From assembly GCF_900110245.1 (NCBI RefSeq), contig NZ_FOCZ01000005.1, forward strand, positions 434,001 through 498,000: 64,000 nucleotides of DNA. Direction: 5' to 3'. The translations under genes and the position numbers were made by a program. This stretch comes from Niastella yeongjuensis (GTDB lineage Bacteria; Bacteroidota; Bacteroidia; Chitinophagales; Chitinophagaceae). The notes under the pieces were generated by a model. The model was not told the origin of the DNA. It saw nothing but the letters and a program-made list of their open reading frames with translations, and did no database searches. This document shows positions 1 to 8,076 of the stretch, in pieces; position 1 is the first letter of the stretch, and every line of letters starts with the position of its first letter.

Positions 1-1271
1 AACCTTTCATAATAAGCTCGTTCTAAACTTTCGCGGTGCATGGGGTGGGCTATTTCAATCAATGCCTTGCCACGCTGTTTTAAATTTTTTCCAAACAGGT
101 TAACGGCGCCAAATTCAGTAACCACCCAGTGAATATGCCCCCGGGTAGTAACCACACCCGCGCCAGGTTTTAAAAATGGTACAATCCGCGACTCCCCTTT
201 TGAGGCAACGGAAGGAAGGGCAATGATCGGTTTGCCTCCTGGCGACAAAGAAGCACCACGCATAAAGTCCATTTGCCCGCCGATACCGGAAAACTCATAA
301 GTACCGATGCTATCGGCACATACCTGCCCGGTGATGTCGATTTCAATGGCGCTGTTGATGGCGGTGGCTTTGGGGTTTTGACGAATAATGCTGGTATCGT
401 TCACATAGGCAATATTCATCACCCGCACCGATGGATTGTCATGTACAAAATCATACAACTTACGGGTACCGGCCATAAAACCGGTAACCGTTCGGCCTAC
501 ATTCAATACTTTCTTACTATTATTAATAACACCACTTTGAATGAGTGGGATAACACCGTCAGACATCATCTCGGTATGAATGCCCAGGTCTTTATGCCCG
601 GTCAGGTTTTGCAATACCTGGTCGGGAATACCACCAATGCCCAATTGCAGGGTAGCGCCATCTTCAACCAGAGCAGCCACATTCCTTCCTATCTGTTGTA
701 CCGCCTCATTTACTTTCGATGAATAGTTGATCTCAGGCAGTTCGCTTTCTTCCCATACCATTGCATGGATCTTATTTACATGCACAAAACCATCGCCATG
801 GGTGCGGGGCATACGCGGGTTCACCTGGGCTATTACAATGCGGGCGGTATCCACTGCTGTGCGGGCAATATCAACGGATGTTCCCAACGAACAGAATCCA
901 TGCAGATCGGGCGGCGATACCGTGATCAACGCTACATCTATAGGAAGAATATTCTCTTTGAACAATTGTGGGATCTGGCTTAAAAACACAGGCACATAAT
1001 CGCCATTCTCGCTGTTACAAACTTCCCGGGTATTGGCAGACACAAACAGGGAATTAAAAAAGAAGCGTCCATGGAAATGGGCCTGGTTAAAATCCACATC
1101 GCCCATGCTGGTAATACTTACCAGTTCCACATCATCCAGTTCTGCATACCGCTGTTGTAAAGCTTTTATCAGGAATACCGGAGTGGCCGCACTGCCATGA
1201 ATAAAAACCCGGTTGCCCGATTGGATCAATTGTACAGCCTCGCTGGCCGTTAAACCTATTCTGTTACTCAT
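1..1271 (-). CDS. Acetyl-CoA hydrolase / 4-hydroxybutyrate CoA-transferase family protein (3' end cut by window)
   Basis: Reading the minus strand from the ATG at 1271 gives about 423 open codons that run off the window edge, so only the last few residues should be missing (family about 430-440 aa). Motifs of the acyl-CoA:carboxylate CoA-transferase family are visible: an N-terminal GSAATPVFL, LGIGGIPDQV, GIHTEMMSDG and ITGQVCADSIG. By my recollection Glu234 in the GIHTEM motif corresponds to the catalytic glutamate (Glu238) of 4-hydroxybutyrate CoA-transferase, which forms a glutamyl-CoA thioester. Likely role: cytoplasmic transfer of CoA between an acyl-CoA and acetate, or hydrolysis of acetyl-CoA; the true acyl substrate cannot be read. 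It starts 5 bases after the stop of the upstream YceI-like gene and is probably the last gene of that operon. Confidence 0.9.
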   Translation of the reverse strand, partial: MSNRIGLTASEAVQLIQSGNRVFIHGSAATPVFLIKALQQRYAELDDVELVSITSMGDVDFNQAHFHGRFFFNSLFVSANTREVCNSENGDYVPVFLSQIPQLFKENILPIDVALITVSPPDLHGFCSLGTSVDIARTAVDTARIVIAQVNPRMPRTHGDGFVHVNKIHAMVWEESELPEINYSSKVNEAVQQIGRNVAALVEDGATLQLGIGGIPDQVLQNLTGHKDLGIHTEMMSDGVIPLIQSGVINNSKKVLNVGRTVTGFMAGTRKLYDFVHDNPSVRVMNIAYVNDTSIIRQNPKATAINSAIEIDITGQVCADSIGTYEFSGIGGQMDFMRGASLSPGGKPIIALPSVASKGESRIVPFLKPGAGVVTTRGHIHWVVTEFGAVNLFGKNLKQRGKALIEIAHPMHRESLERAYYER

Positions 1272-1276
1272 ATACA

Positions 1277-1858
1277 TTATTTTAATAAGCGCAATGCCAG
1301 CATAAAGTTAACATCTATCTGTTGTTCAACTTTTACCAGACCGGCCATTTTTCGGGGTGGTGTTAAATCAAAATCAGCAAACGATACTTTTTGTTTACCA
1401 TATAAACGCAGGCTGCTTTCATCAACAGGCTGCACCGTATAATCAACATCCATAATGCGCGTTACCCCTGCCAGACAAATAGCCACTTTCCCTTTTACAT
1501 GCGGAACATTGCCGGTGAAATTGCCAATGCTCAGCAAAGCTATTTTCATCAAAGGACATTCCCGGGCTTTCAGTGCTTTCCGCAGGTCTTTGTTCATATA
1601 GGGCTGCTGACACTCGAAACCATTTACATCGATGCAAAGACCACCTTTAATACCCAGGATGGCTTTGGATGCATCTTCCCGGCAAAAGCATACTGTATCT
1701 GGACGCAGGTAACTGGTTATGCCACACCGGAAATTGCTGATGTTCGTTCTGCCCTCGAAATACAGGTTACTTTCTTTCTCAATCAACCATTTTTCTTTCA
1801 GCACAATATGCGGTGGCCAGCAGAACGACAGCAGCATTATGATCAATAACGTTTTCAT
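1277..1858 (-). CDS. YceI-like secreted protein
   Basis: 193 aa with a short N-terminal hydrophobic segment (MKTLLIIMLLSFCWPP) suggesting export. The strand patterns (FEGRTNISNFRC near residue 35, FADFDLTPPRKMAGLVKV near 160 and a final INV-type strand) resemble the YceI beta-barrel family, which binds isoprenoid lipids in the periplasm. The match is weaker than for the YceI protein at 3275-3865. The mature part carries several cysteines (about six), unusual for YceI proteins, so disulfides or a divergent fold are possible. It lies 19 bases after the porin-like gene and 5 bases before the CoA-transferase, so it is almost certainly cotranscribed with both. Confidence 0.7.
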   Translation of the reverse strand: MKTLLIIMLLSFCWPPHIVLKEKWLIEKESNLYFEGRTNISNFRCGITSYLRPDTVCFCREDASKAILGIKGGLCIDVNGFECQQPYMNKDLRKALKARECPLMKIALLSIGNFTGNVPHVKGKVAICLAGVTRIMDVDYTVQPVDESSLRLYGKQKVSFADFDLTPPRKMAGLVKVEQQIDVNFMLALRLLK

Positions 1859-1877
1859 AACCTGTATTTAGCGTTTG

Positions 1878-3227
1878 TTAGAATCCTACTACAGCTTCAA
1901 TAACATAGCCATTAAATTTGCCTGAACTGCGGTAATCGCCAACAGGGAAGGCATTGTATTTCTGTACCACATACTCCCCTTTCAGCAGCACGTTCTTTGT
2001 TACGAACCAGCCGGCAGCGCCTGCCCAGCGATCAACGTTTATATCGTCTGCAAAACCAGACAACTGGCCCCATGCTTTATTATACCTAACCCCGGCGAAC
2101 AGGTTTTCCTGGTTGCCGAACCGATACACCACATCACCGGCATATTGCTGCATCAGTCTTACGGCAGTTTCAGTTTTTGCGCGGCCCTGTGCATTTTCAT
2201 AAGTTCCAAACACTTCCAGTCCCTGCACTTTCAAAAAACCGTTGATCATATAGGCATCTACTTTTTTGCTGAACCCGGGGTTCAGCCTGCCCGAAAATGC
2301 GATGGCAGTTGAAGCAGGCAGTGCAGCGTTCGCTGGTGCATTTTCCATTACGTTCTGGTAATTGCTGCCGCTGCGGTCGCCCCCATACAGCGTTAAACCG
2401 GAAGCAGCAGAGTTGCTGTTGTGATAGAAGCTACCAGTTAACCGTACGCGTATGTCATCACTTATTTTTTTATCGATGCCACCTTTCAGAATGAGCGAAG
2501 GTTTGCGTTTAACATTATCATCTACCGGCGATTTAACCGCAGAGTCAACATTGCCTTTTATCATCCCATTGGTAACACCAACCATTCCAAACAAACCGTT
2601 CTTTTGCACATATACTTCGCCCCCGATCTCCGTTGCATAGGCGTCCATGATATAACTTTCCATAAATGGATTGTACAGGGTTTGGCCTCCATCGGAACGG
2701 CGGAAATGCGCATCGCCATAGTTCACTTCCATATGACCTACTTTTATGGTGGTCACTTTCATAATATCGTCCCAGATCTTTCCTTTGAACGGCAGTTTGT
2801 CAAATTGAATGTAACCGCCTTTTACCCAGGCTTCGTTATGGTGCCGGCTGCTGAGATAGGTTGTTACATTCAACCGGATGCCTTCAGCCAGTTGTACATC
2901 TATGTTCAGGTTAGCCTGGGCAGTCATGAAACCAGGAGCCAGGGGATACAATCTATTAGAAGTTTCAAAATTGGCAGCGCCATCGTTTTCATGTTTCAGG
3001 TTTTGAAACTGCTGGGTAAAGCCGGCGCCCAGTCTTATGCGCATGCCATCGTATGGTATAAGATTCTCTTTGGTTGTTTCAAATACGTTGATGCCGGTTT
3101 TATCGTATGGGCGCCAGTAAGCAGGGCGGCCATAGGAAAACTTTTCGTCCTGTGCCCACATGGTAGCTGGCAGGGCAAATAAAAACAGCATTACTTTTAT
3201 TGCGTTAATTAAATACAAGCGTCTCAT
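1878..3227 (-). CDS. Outer-membrane beta-barrel (porin-like) protein
   Basis: 449 aa. A signal peptide (hydrophobic core VMLFLFALPATMWAQ) is followed by alternating polar/aromatic strands typical of an outer-membrane barrel, e.g. RIRLGAGFTQQF, LNVTTYLSSRH, IKVGHMEVNYGD, VYRFGNQENLFAGVRY, and the chain ends with a strand finishing in phenylalanine (VIEAVVGF), the usual BAM-recognised C terminus. I cannot name the solute. It lies between two YceI-type genes; YceI proteins handle hydrophobic ligands, so a shared role in uptake or storage of a lipid-like compound is possible but is only inference. Confidence 0.75.
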   Translation of the reverse strand: MRRLYLINAIKVMLFLFALPATMWAQDEKFSYGRPAYWRPYDKTGINVFETTKENLIPYDGMRIRLGAGFTQQFQNLKHENDGAANFETSNRLYPLAPGFMTAQANLNIDVQLAEGIRLNVTTYLSSRHHNEAWVKGGYIQFDKLPFKGKIWDDIMKVTTIKVGHMEVNYGDAHFRRSDGGQTLYNPFMESYIMDAYATEIGGEVYVQKNGLFGMVGVTNGMIKGNVDSAVKSPVDDNVKRKPSLILKGGIDKKISDDIRVRLTGSFYHNSNSAASGLTLYGGDRSGSNYQNVMENAPANAALPASTAIAFSGRLNPGFSKKVDAYMINGFLKVQGLEVFGTYENAQGRAKTETAVRLMQQYAGDVVYRFGNQENLFAGVRYNKAWGQLSGFADDINVDRWAGAAGWFVTKNVLLKGEYVVQKYNAFPVGDYRSSGKFNGYVIEAVVGF

Positions 3228-3274
3228 AATAGTATATTTAAATTGGTTCGAAGAAGTTAAATGGAGGGTGGGTG

Positions 3275-3865
3275 TTATATGGATCTTAAAAGCAGGTCGA
3301 ATTTAACGGTTACAAATTCCCCGGTCTTAATAGCGCCCAGCATAATGGAAGGAGGTTCTACGTTATAGTCAGTCATTTTCAGTTTGTACGAGCCATTGTA
3401 GCTGATGCTTTTATCGGCATTCATGGTACCATTGGCAGTAAGCACCACATCCCTGGTAACACCCGAAATAGTAAGCTTGCCTTTGGCAGTCAATACATAC
3501 CCGGCTGCGCCGGTAGGCTTTACCGTTACAGCAGCAGCCGTAAAACTGATATTGGTATATTTTCCGGTATTGAGTGCTTTGTAGGTATTTTTATCCATAC
3601 CCGAGTGTTCGCTCTTCAGGCTTTCGGCCGGCACCATAAAGTTGATATACGATACACCGTTCAGCGTGCCCGTATTGGTTATATCGAACAGGCTGGAACA
3701 ATATCCTTTATCGGATTTCATATCCCAGTCATGTACATTGGAAGTTCCTTCAATAACCAGTTTTACTCCGCCAATGGATTGATACTTAGTTTGTGCGTGT
3801 GCGATTGATGAGGTGAACGCAAAAAACAAGGTGAGGAGAAACAGCGTAGTGCGTGAGGTTTTCAT
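3275..3865 (-). CDS. YceI family lipid/polyisoprenoid-binding protein
   Basis: 196 aa from the ATG at 3865. The frame is open upstream to a TTG at 3901, but the ATG gives a standard signal peptide (MKTSRTTLFLLTLFFAFTS, cleavage after AHAQ), and a TAGTTTTG -7 box lies 34 bases upstream. The mature protein has the YceI signature: GTSNVHDWDM near residue 40, ESLKSEHSGMDKNTYKALN in the middle, LTISGVTRDVVLTANG and a final strand in VKFDLLL. YceI proteins form an extended lipocalin-like barrel that binds polyprenyl chains in the periplasm. First gene of a probable four-gene operon running to the window start (47 bases to the barrel gene). Confidence 0.9.
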   Translation of the reverse strand: MKTSRTTLFLLTLFFAFTSSIAHAQTKYQSIGGVKLVIEGTSNVHDWDMKSDKGYCSSLFDITNTGTLNGVSYINFMVPAESLKSEHSGMDKNTYKALNTGKYTNISFTAAAVTVKPTGAAGYVLTAKGKLTISGVTRDVVLTANGTMNADKSISYNGSYKLKMTDYNVEPPSIMLGAIKTGEFVTVKFDLLLRSI

Positions 3866-3898
3866 TGTAGTAAGTTTTGTAGGTGATGAATTCCACCA

Positions 3899-3906
3899 CA
3901 AAACTA
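3899..3906 (-). promoter_or_regulatory. Putative -7 promoter box upstream of the YceI operon
   Basis: The minus strand reads TAGTTTTG, matching the Bacteroidota -7 consensus TAnnTTTG, 34 bases before the ATG at 3865. No convincing -33 element was assigned. Confidence 0.45.
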
Positions 3907-4001
3907 TTTTACCTCAGCTGCCAGGCATATGACCTGGATTGGCAGGCAGATGATAAATGTCAGCCTGACGGATGATTTAGAACAGCCGCCAGGCTGACCG
4001 G

Positions 4002-4853
4002 CTAAGCGCTAACACTTTCCAGTTCATCCATTTCTTCTGCGGAAAGCAGCAGATCTGCCGCTTTTACATTTTCTTCGGCATGGCTCACTTTTGACGTGCC
4101 GGGGATCAGTAAAATATTGGGTTCATAATGGTACAACCAGCTTAAGGCTACCTGTTGGGATGTAGCGTTATGCCGCTGGGCAATTTCATCGAGCTTTTGT
4201 AAAAAACTTATATTACCTGCATTGATGGGATTCCAGGGTATGAATGCGATATCGTGTTCTTTGCAGTATTGCAATTCAGGTTCCCAATCGCGTTCAACAA
4301 TGCTGTACTTGTTTTGAAGGGACACTACCGGGAAAAACTCCTGTGCCTTTTTCAGGCTTTCGATGTTTACTTCAGAAAGCCCAATATGTTTTATCAGTCC
4401 TTCCTGTTGCGCCTTTTGTAAAAAGGTCAATGTGTTTTCATAAGGAACTCGGGGATCGATCCGGTGTAGCTGGTATAGATCAATGCGGCTTAACTTTAAC
4501 CGTTTGAGGCTTCCTTCCAATACTTTTTTCAGGTGATCGGGGTGGCTGTTGATGTGCCATTCATCGGGCCCGGTACGTTCAAAACCGCCCTTTGTTGCAA
4601 TAACCATTCCTGCAGGATAGGGATAGAGCGCTTCTGCAATCAATTCTTCCGATACATTGGGGCCATAACTATCGGCTGTGTCAATGAAGTTAACGCCAAG
4701 ACCGGGTAATGCTTTTAAAACGCGTATGGCTTCGTCCCGGTCTTTGGGCGGGCCCCAAATACCTTTGCCGGTAATACGCATGGCGCCATACCCCATTCGA
4801 TTCACGGTAAGGTCGTTACCGATCTTAAATGTTTTGTTTGTAGCTTGTTGCAT
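4002..4853 (-). CDS. Aldo/keto reductase
   Basis: 283 aa, cytoplasmic TIM-barrel NADPH oxidoreductase. The catalytic tetrad of the AKR superfamily is visible: Asp58 and Tyr63 in NFIDTADSYG, Lys88 in VIATKGG and His130 in YQLHRID. The C-terminal LIPGTSKVSHAEENVKA is the usual NADP-binding segment. Overall pattern and length resemble E. coli YdbC-type reductases. Physiological substrate unknown (small aldehydes or pyridoxal are typical of the group). It stands about 50 bases downstream of the DUF1593 gene start region's 3' end (4911) on the same strand and may be cotranscribed with it. Confidence 0.9.
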   Translation of the reverse strand: MQQATNKTFKIGNDLTVNRMGYGAMRITGKGIWGPPKDRDEAIRVLKALPGLGVNFIDTADSYGPNVSEELIAEALYPYPAGMVIATKGGFERTGPDEWHINSHPDHLKKVLEGSLKRLKLSRIDLYQLHRIDPRVPYENTLTFLQKAQQEGLIKHIGLSEVNIESLKKAQEFFPVVSLQNKYSIVERDWEPELQYCKEHDIAFIPWNPINAGNISFLQKLDEIAQRHNATSQQVALSWLYHYEPNILLIPGTSKVSHAEENVKAADLLLSAEEMDELESVSA

Positions 4854-4910
4854 ATTGAAGGTGTGTTTTCCTTTTCAACATGCGAGTTGGGAATTTGTTT
4901 CGTTTTAATC

Positions 4911-6200
4911 TTATCTTAACCAGGCCCAGCGCTTTGCCCAATCCATCAACACCTCTTTGCGCCATTTCTTTATAGTAATACCGCCCTGTATGTTGCCATC
5001 ATACAAATCGGGATCGCTGCGATCTGTAAACCAGTTCGGGCCTAATTTATAATCAGTTTTCCTTTCTTTACCCGGCCAGCTGTTATCAACTACAAACTGT
5101 CCGGCCAGCTCGGTGAATCCGGGGATAGATGAGGTAATTGTATAGGAAATCGTTTCTGCCTGTTTGGGTGCATACCGGACCACATAATTTCCTTTGCCCA
5201 GGTAATACCCGGCCCATTTTTGTTCGCCGATGCCGGCTTTTACATTCAATGAAAAACAGGCAGAGTCTGCGGGAATATTAACGACTGGTCCTTTTATATG
5301 AAACTCCAGCAAGGAACATACCGTTACCGTATCAGCCAGTGTAGTGTTCCGGTTGAACAGCATGCGTGGGCTGTGATTGAATGTCGAAAAACTTCCGCCC
5401 CAGCTTTCTTTGGCGGGGTCATTGGGGTTGCCATCCATCATATATAATAAGGAAGGCGTATCGCCCATTTTCACATTTCCGCCATAGTAGTTTTTAAAAT
5501 CCTTTCCCATATTGCCTGCACCGGCCATGTGCTGATCGTAATAGTTAGTAGTGTTCACACTGTCGGGCATGCCCTTGGTTGAAAAGAAGCCGTAGTAAGA
5601 AGAATTGTCTTCAATAAACCACAGATCAGGAAAATTGGCAACAATATAGGCGTAGCTGTTGGCGCTCCATTTTTTGTTGGGCCCGCCTATCCAGTATACT
5701 TTTATATGCTTACGAATATCGGGTGCATCATGTAAGGCCTGAGCCAGATCATCCAGTCCGCCCCATACCAGTACCCAAAGCGGTTGAGTGCTTTTTTTTC
5801 GGGCGCAGGTTACTATCCAGCTGCTTCCTTCAGTAGTTTTTGTAACGCCAGCGAACGGCGCGGCGCCCTGTTTTCCCTGTTTACAAATGGCCCGCAACGC
5901 ATCGGGTGAAGGAAATCCTTCGGCATGTTTTTCCAGCTTTGGCAGGTCCTTTTCATACAGGGCAATCATCTCGAGCAGGTTTTGTTTGGTGCCATGCCCA
6001 TAGGAAGGAGAAGAGATGAGGCCTTCGGTATTAAACAGGTTGCTGTACATCAGAAAATGGATCATCGACTGATTATCGTCGGGGTCTGTGCCACCAATAT
6101 CGGTACTGATGAGAATACGGGGTTTTACGGGGACCGCCTTTTGTGCGATTAATACCAACGACCAGCATAAGATACAGAAGAGACCAATCAGTTTTTTCAC
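4911..6200 (-). CDS. DUF1593 / nucleoside-hydrolase-like secreted protein
   Basis: About 429 aa from a GTG at 6200, chosen because it opens a signal peptide (KKLIGLFCILCWSLVLIAQ). The only longer reading begins inside the terminator hairpin at 6255-6290 and is therefore unlikely. The N-terminal domain starts with ILISTDIGGTDPDDNQSM, the metal- and ribose-binding Asp cluster of inosine-uridine nucleoside hydrolases, and continues with WVLVWGGLDDLAQAL and VYWIGGPNKKWSANSYAY. This is the Sde182/DUF1593 arrangement, with a beta-rich C-terminal domain from about residue 330. Members are exported and often lie near polysaccharide-use genes; the substrate is unproven. Confidence 0.82.
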   Translation of the reverse strand: MKKLIGLFCILCWSLVLIAQKAVPVKPRILISTDIGGTDPDDNQSMIHFLMYSNLFNTEGLISSPSYGHGTKQNLLEMIALYEKDLPKLEKHAEGFPSPDALRAICKQGKQGAAPFAGVTKTTEGSSWIVTCARKKSTQPLWVLVWGGLDDLAQALHDAPDIRKHIKVYWIGGPNKKWSANSYAYIVANFPDLWFIEDNSSYYGFFSTKGMPDSVNTTNYYDQHMAGAGNMGKDFKNYYGGNVKMGDTPSLLYMMDGNPNDPAKESWGGSFSTFNHSPRMLFNRNTTLADTVTVCSLLEFHIKGPVVNIPADSACFSLNVKAGIGEQKWAGYYLGKGNYVVRYAPKQAETISYTITSSIPGFTELAGQFVVDNSWPGKERKTDYKLGPNWFTDRSDPDLYDGNIQGGITIKKWRKEVLMDWAKRWAWLR

Positions 6201-6254
6201 GTGCAAGAATTTAAAAGCGATCAATTCAGGTGAAGTTAAGCGATGTTCGTTATA

Positions 6255-6290
6255 AAAAAGACTGTCTCCCAACAGGCAGACAGTCTTTTT
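6255..6290 (-). terminator. Rho-independent terminator (works in both directions)
   Basis: Perfect 13-bp stem, AAAAAGACTGTCT (6255-6267) against AGACAGTCTTTTT (6278-6290), with a 10-base loop. It sits just past the stop of the ScyD/ScyE-like gene (6311) and upstream of the DUF1593 start, separating the two units. Confidence 0.85.
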
Positions 6291-6310
6291 ATAAAGGTCT
6301 TTCCCTTCAA

Positions 6311-7459
6311 TTATCTGATCATATCATGCCAGTCGCTTTTGCGGTCGCGTTCACAGTCAATTTTTATTTTAAGGATCTCTCCCCCACCAATGGCCGGTGC
6401 GCCAAAGCCCCAGTTGGAAACATACAAATTACCATCGGGGCCATAGGTTATGGCAGTGGGCAGATTTAAACCGGAAACCAGCGTGCGCCGGTCGCCCGAA
6501 GGATCGATCCGGATAATTCTACCTGTACCGGGTGTAGGGTTTGCATTGCCTGTAGTATTTTCGAGCACATACATCCCACCTGCATCGTCAAAAGCGATCC
6601 CCACGATGGTACTGAAACCTTTTTTCACTATACTGATCTTACCATCGAGCGTCACTTTATATACATTCGAATTGCCGGTGATTGGGAATACACCCAGGTT
6701 GCCCACATAAAAATCACCCTTATAATAAGTCATAGCGGTGGGCACAATATGACCCTGGCTGGCTGAGATATCAATCAGGCGTTCAATCTTTCCGTTGGTA
6801 GTCACTTTCACGATCTCGCCATGGTTTGGTTCTACCGCATACAGGCTGCCGTTAACGGCTTCTATTCCATACCAGGTACCATCCGGCTCAAAATCATCTG
6901 GTTCGGGTTTGGCCACGGGATGGCTCATTTGCCATTCACTGAGATTGGCAATGATGTCCCAGGATTTGTCGGGGTGCACCTTTACAATTCCATTCGGGAT
7001 GCCTTTCACCCCATGCGAACAGCCTGCCCCGGCCAACACGCCATACAGTGTATTGCCAATAAACGCAACATCCGCCACCCCACTCACCAGACTGCCCAGC
7101 GAAGGCGCGGTCTGGCTCGATGGCAACTTGTTGGCTACTACCCAGATCTGTCCGGACTTCTCTATCTTCAAAATCCGGGCGCCGGTTTTACTTCCCCGAT
7201 ACGGTCCTACAGGCGGTATCACCTGGGTACAGCTTGTTGAATCGGTGCCGCCAATACCGCCTTCTGCCACATACAGGTTGCCATCAGGGCCGAATGTCAG
7301 TCCGCGGGGATTATTCAATCCGGTAGCAAAGCTGGTAACGGTAGCTACCATGTCAGCCTGTTTGCAATCACAGAACTTGCCCATGTCCTTACGGCATGAA
7401 GCCAAAGCAAGAACAACAATAAGTACATAACCTGATCGTAAAGATCCTTTTTGTGCCAT
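6311..7459 (-). CDS. ScyD/ScyE family beta-propeller lipoprotein
   Basis: 382 aa. The N terminus has a lipobox (VVLALASC), so the mature protein is probably lipid-anchored, followed by CDCKQ. The body is a series of NHL/SMP-30-like blades: NNPRGLTFGPDGNLYVAEGG near residue 50, GVADVAFIGNTLYGVLAG, GTWYGIEAVNGSLYAVEPN, GIAFDDAGGMYVLEN and LPTAITYGPDGNLYVSNWG near the end. The pattern and length fit the ScyD/ScyE family, named after scytonemin genes but widespread in other bacteria; function here is unknown. An unusually good Shine-Dalgarno (AGGAGG, complement of 7465-7470) lies 5 bases before the ATG, rare for this phylum. Confidence 0.85.
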   Translation of the reverse strand: MAQKGSLRSGYVLIVVLALASCRKDMGKFCDCKQADMVATVTSFATGLNNPRGLTFGPDGNLYVAEGGIGGTDSTSCTQVIPPVGPYRGSKTGARILKIEKSGQIWVVANKLPSSQTAPSLGSLVSGVADVAFIGNTLYGVLAGAGCSHGVKGIPNGIVKVHPDKSWDIIANLSEWQMSHPVAKPEPDDFEPDGTWYGIEAVNGSLYAVEPNHGEIVKVTTNGKIERLIDISASQGHIVPTAMTYYKGDFYVGNLGVFPITGNSNVYKVTLDGKISIVKKGFSTIVGIAFDDAGGMYVLENTTGNANPTPGTGRIIRIDPSGDRRTLVSGLNLPTAITYGPDGNLYVSNWGFGAPAIGGGEILKIKIDCERDRKSDWHDMIR

Positions 7460-8076
7460 AAACGCCTCCTTATGTTTAAGTGATTAAAAGCAGCGTTATC
7501 AGCTTTCAGGAAGGACACCTATAATTTTCGGGGGAAGGAATTAAAAGTATTAGCAGCCCCTCAAATACTTCGCCAGATATTAAAATAAAGCAACATGTCA
7601 CTACATAAAGGATTTTTGTCAAAGCGTTTCATACACACGGTCAGTAATAATAAATACCTGTTTAGTATAGGGTCGGCTACCTTTTTTTACGGAAACGTTT
7701 CCGTTGTTTTCCGATCCAACAGACGAGTAGGTACGCAGTAGTAACCACAACACAAGCAGCTGAAAATCAATTTTATTTTTTAGTAGTGTAGCAGTTTTGA
7801 CGTAGTCGCTTTCTTGATACAGCCACCTGCAATGAGCAGTTTTGTTGTGGAATTTCAAGATAGCTGCCATGACAATAACCAAGCGACGACTGCCATATCC
7901 GGGAATATTACCCATCCGTTTTTACCCTTTCCAATCCGGTAAGCGCAGGCTTCCTGCTATTTGTTATCTGCAGTTTTATTTACTGGTAAGGCCCCATTTT
8001 CCAATCAATCATTCCTGTTGTTTCAAAAATAGGGATACCCAAACCCTATTGTCTCTTCACCAAAAAAAGGTTGTTT
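7460..8076. other. Long leader region between divergent units
   Basis: About 600 bases without a convincing gene. It holds the 16-bp palindrome at 7689-7704 (separate entry) and a small hairpin just before the susC start (AATAGGG 8028-8034 against CCCTATT 8044-8050). Short open frames here lack a ribosome-binding site and look random. Such long 5' regions are common in front of susC-type genes. Confidence 0.5.
7689..7704. promoter_or_regulatory. Perfect 16-bp palindrome, candidate LacI-family operator
   Basis: ACGGAAACGTTTCCGT is a perfect palindrome with the central CG typical of LacI/GalR-family operators and cre-like sites. It lies about 370 bases upstream of the susC start. No LacI-type regulator gene is in the window, so the link to regulation is inference. 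Confidence 0.45.

Noticed and set aside
4911-6272. Longer start for the DUF1593 gene
   Set aside because: The upstream ATG lies in the terminator hairpin; GTG 6200 opens a proper signal peptide.
7619-7915. 98-residue minus-strand open frame in the susC leader
   Set aside because: No ribosome-binding site, odd composition, overlaps the operator palindrome; judged random.
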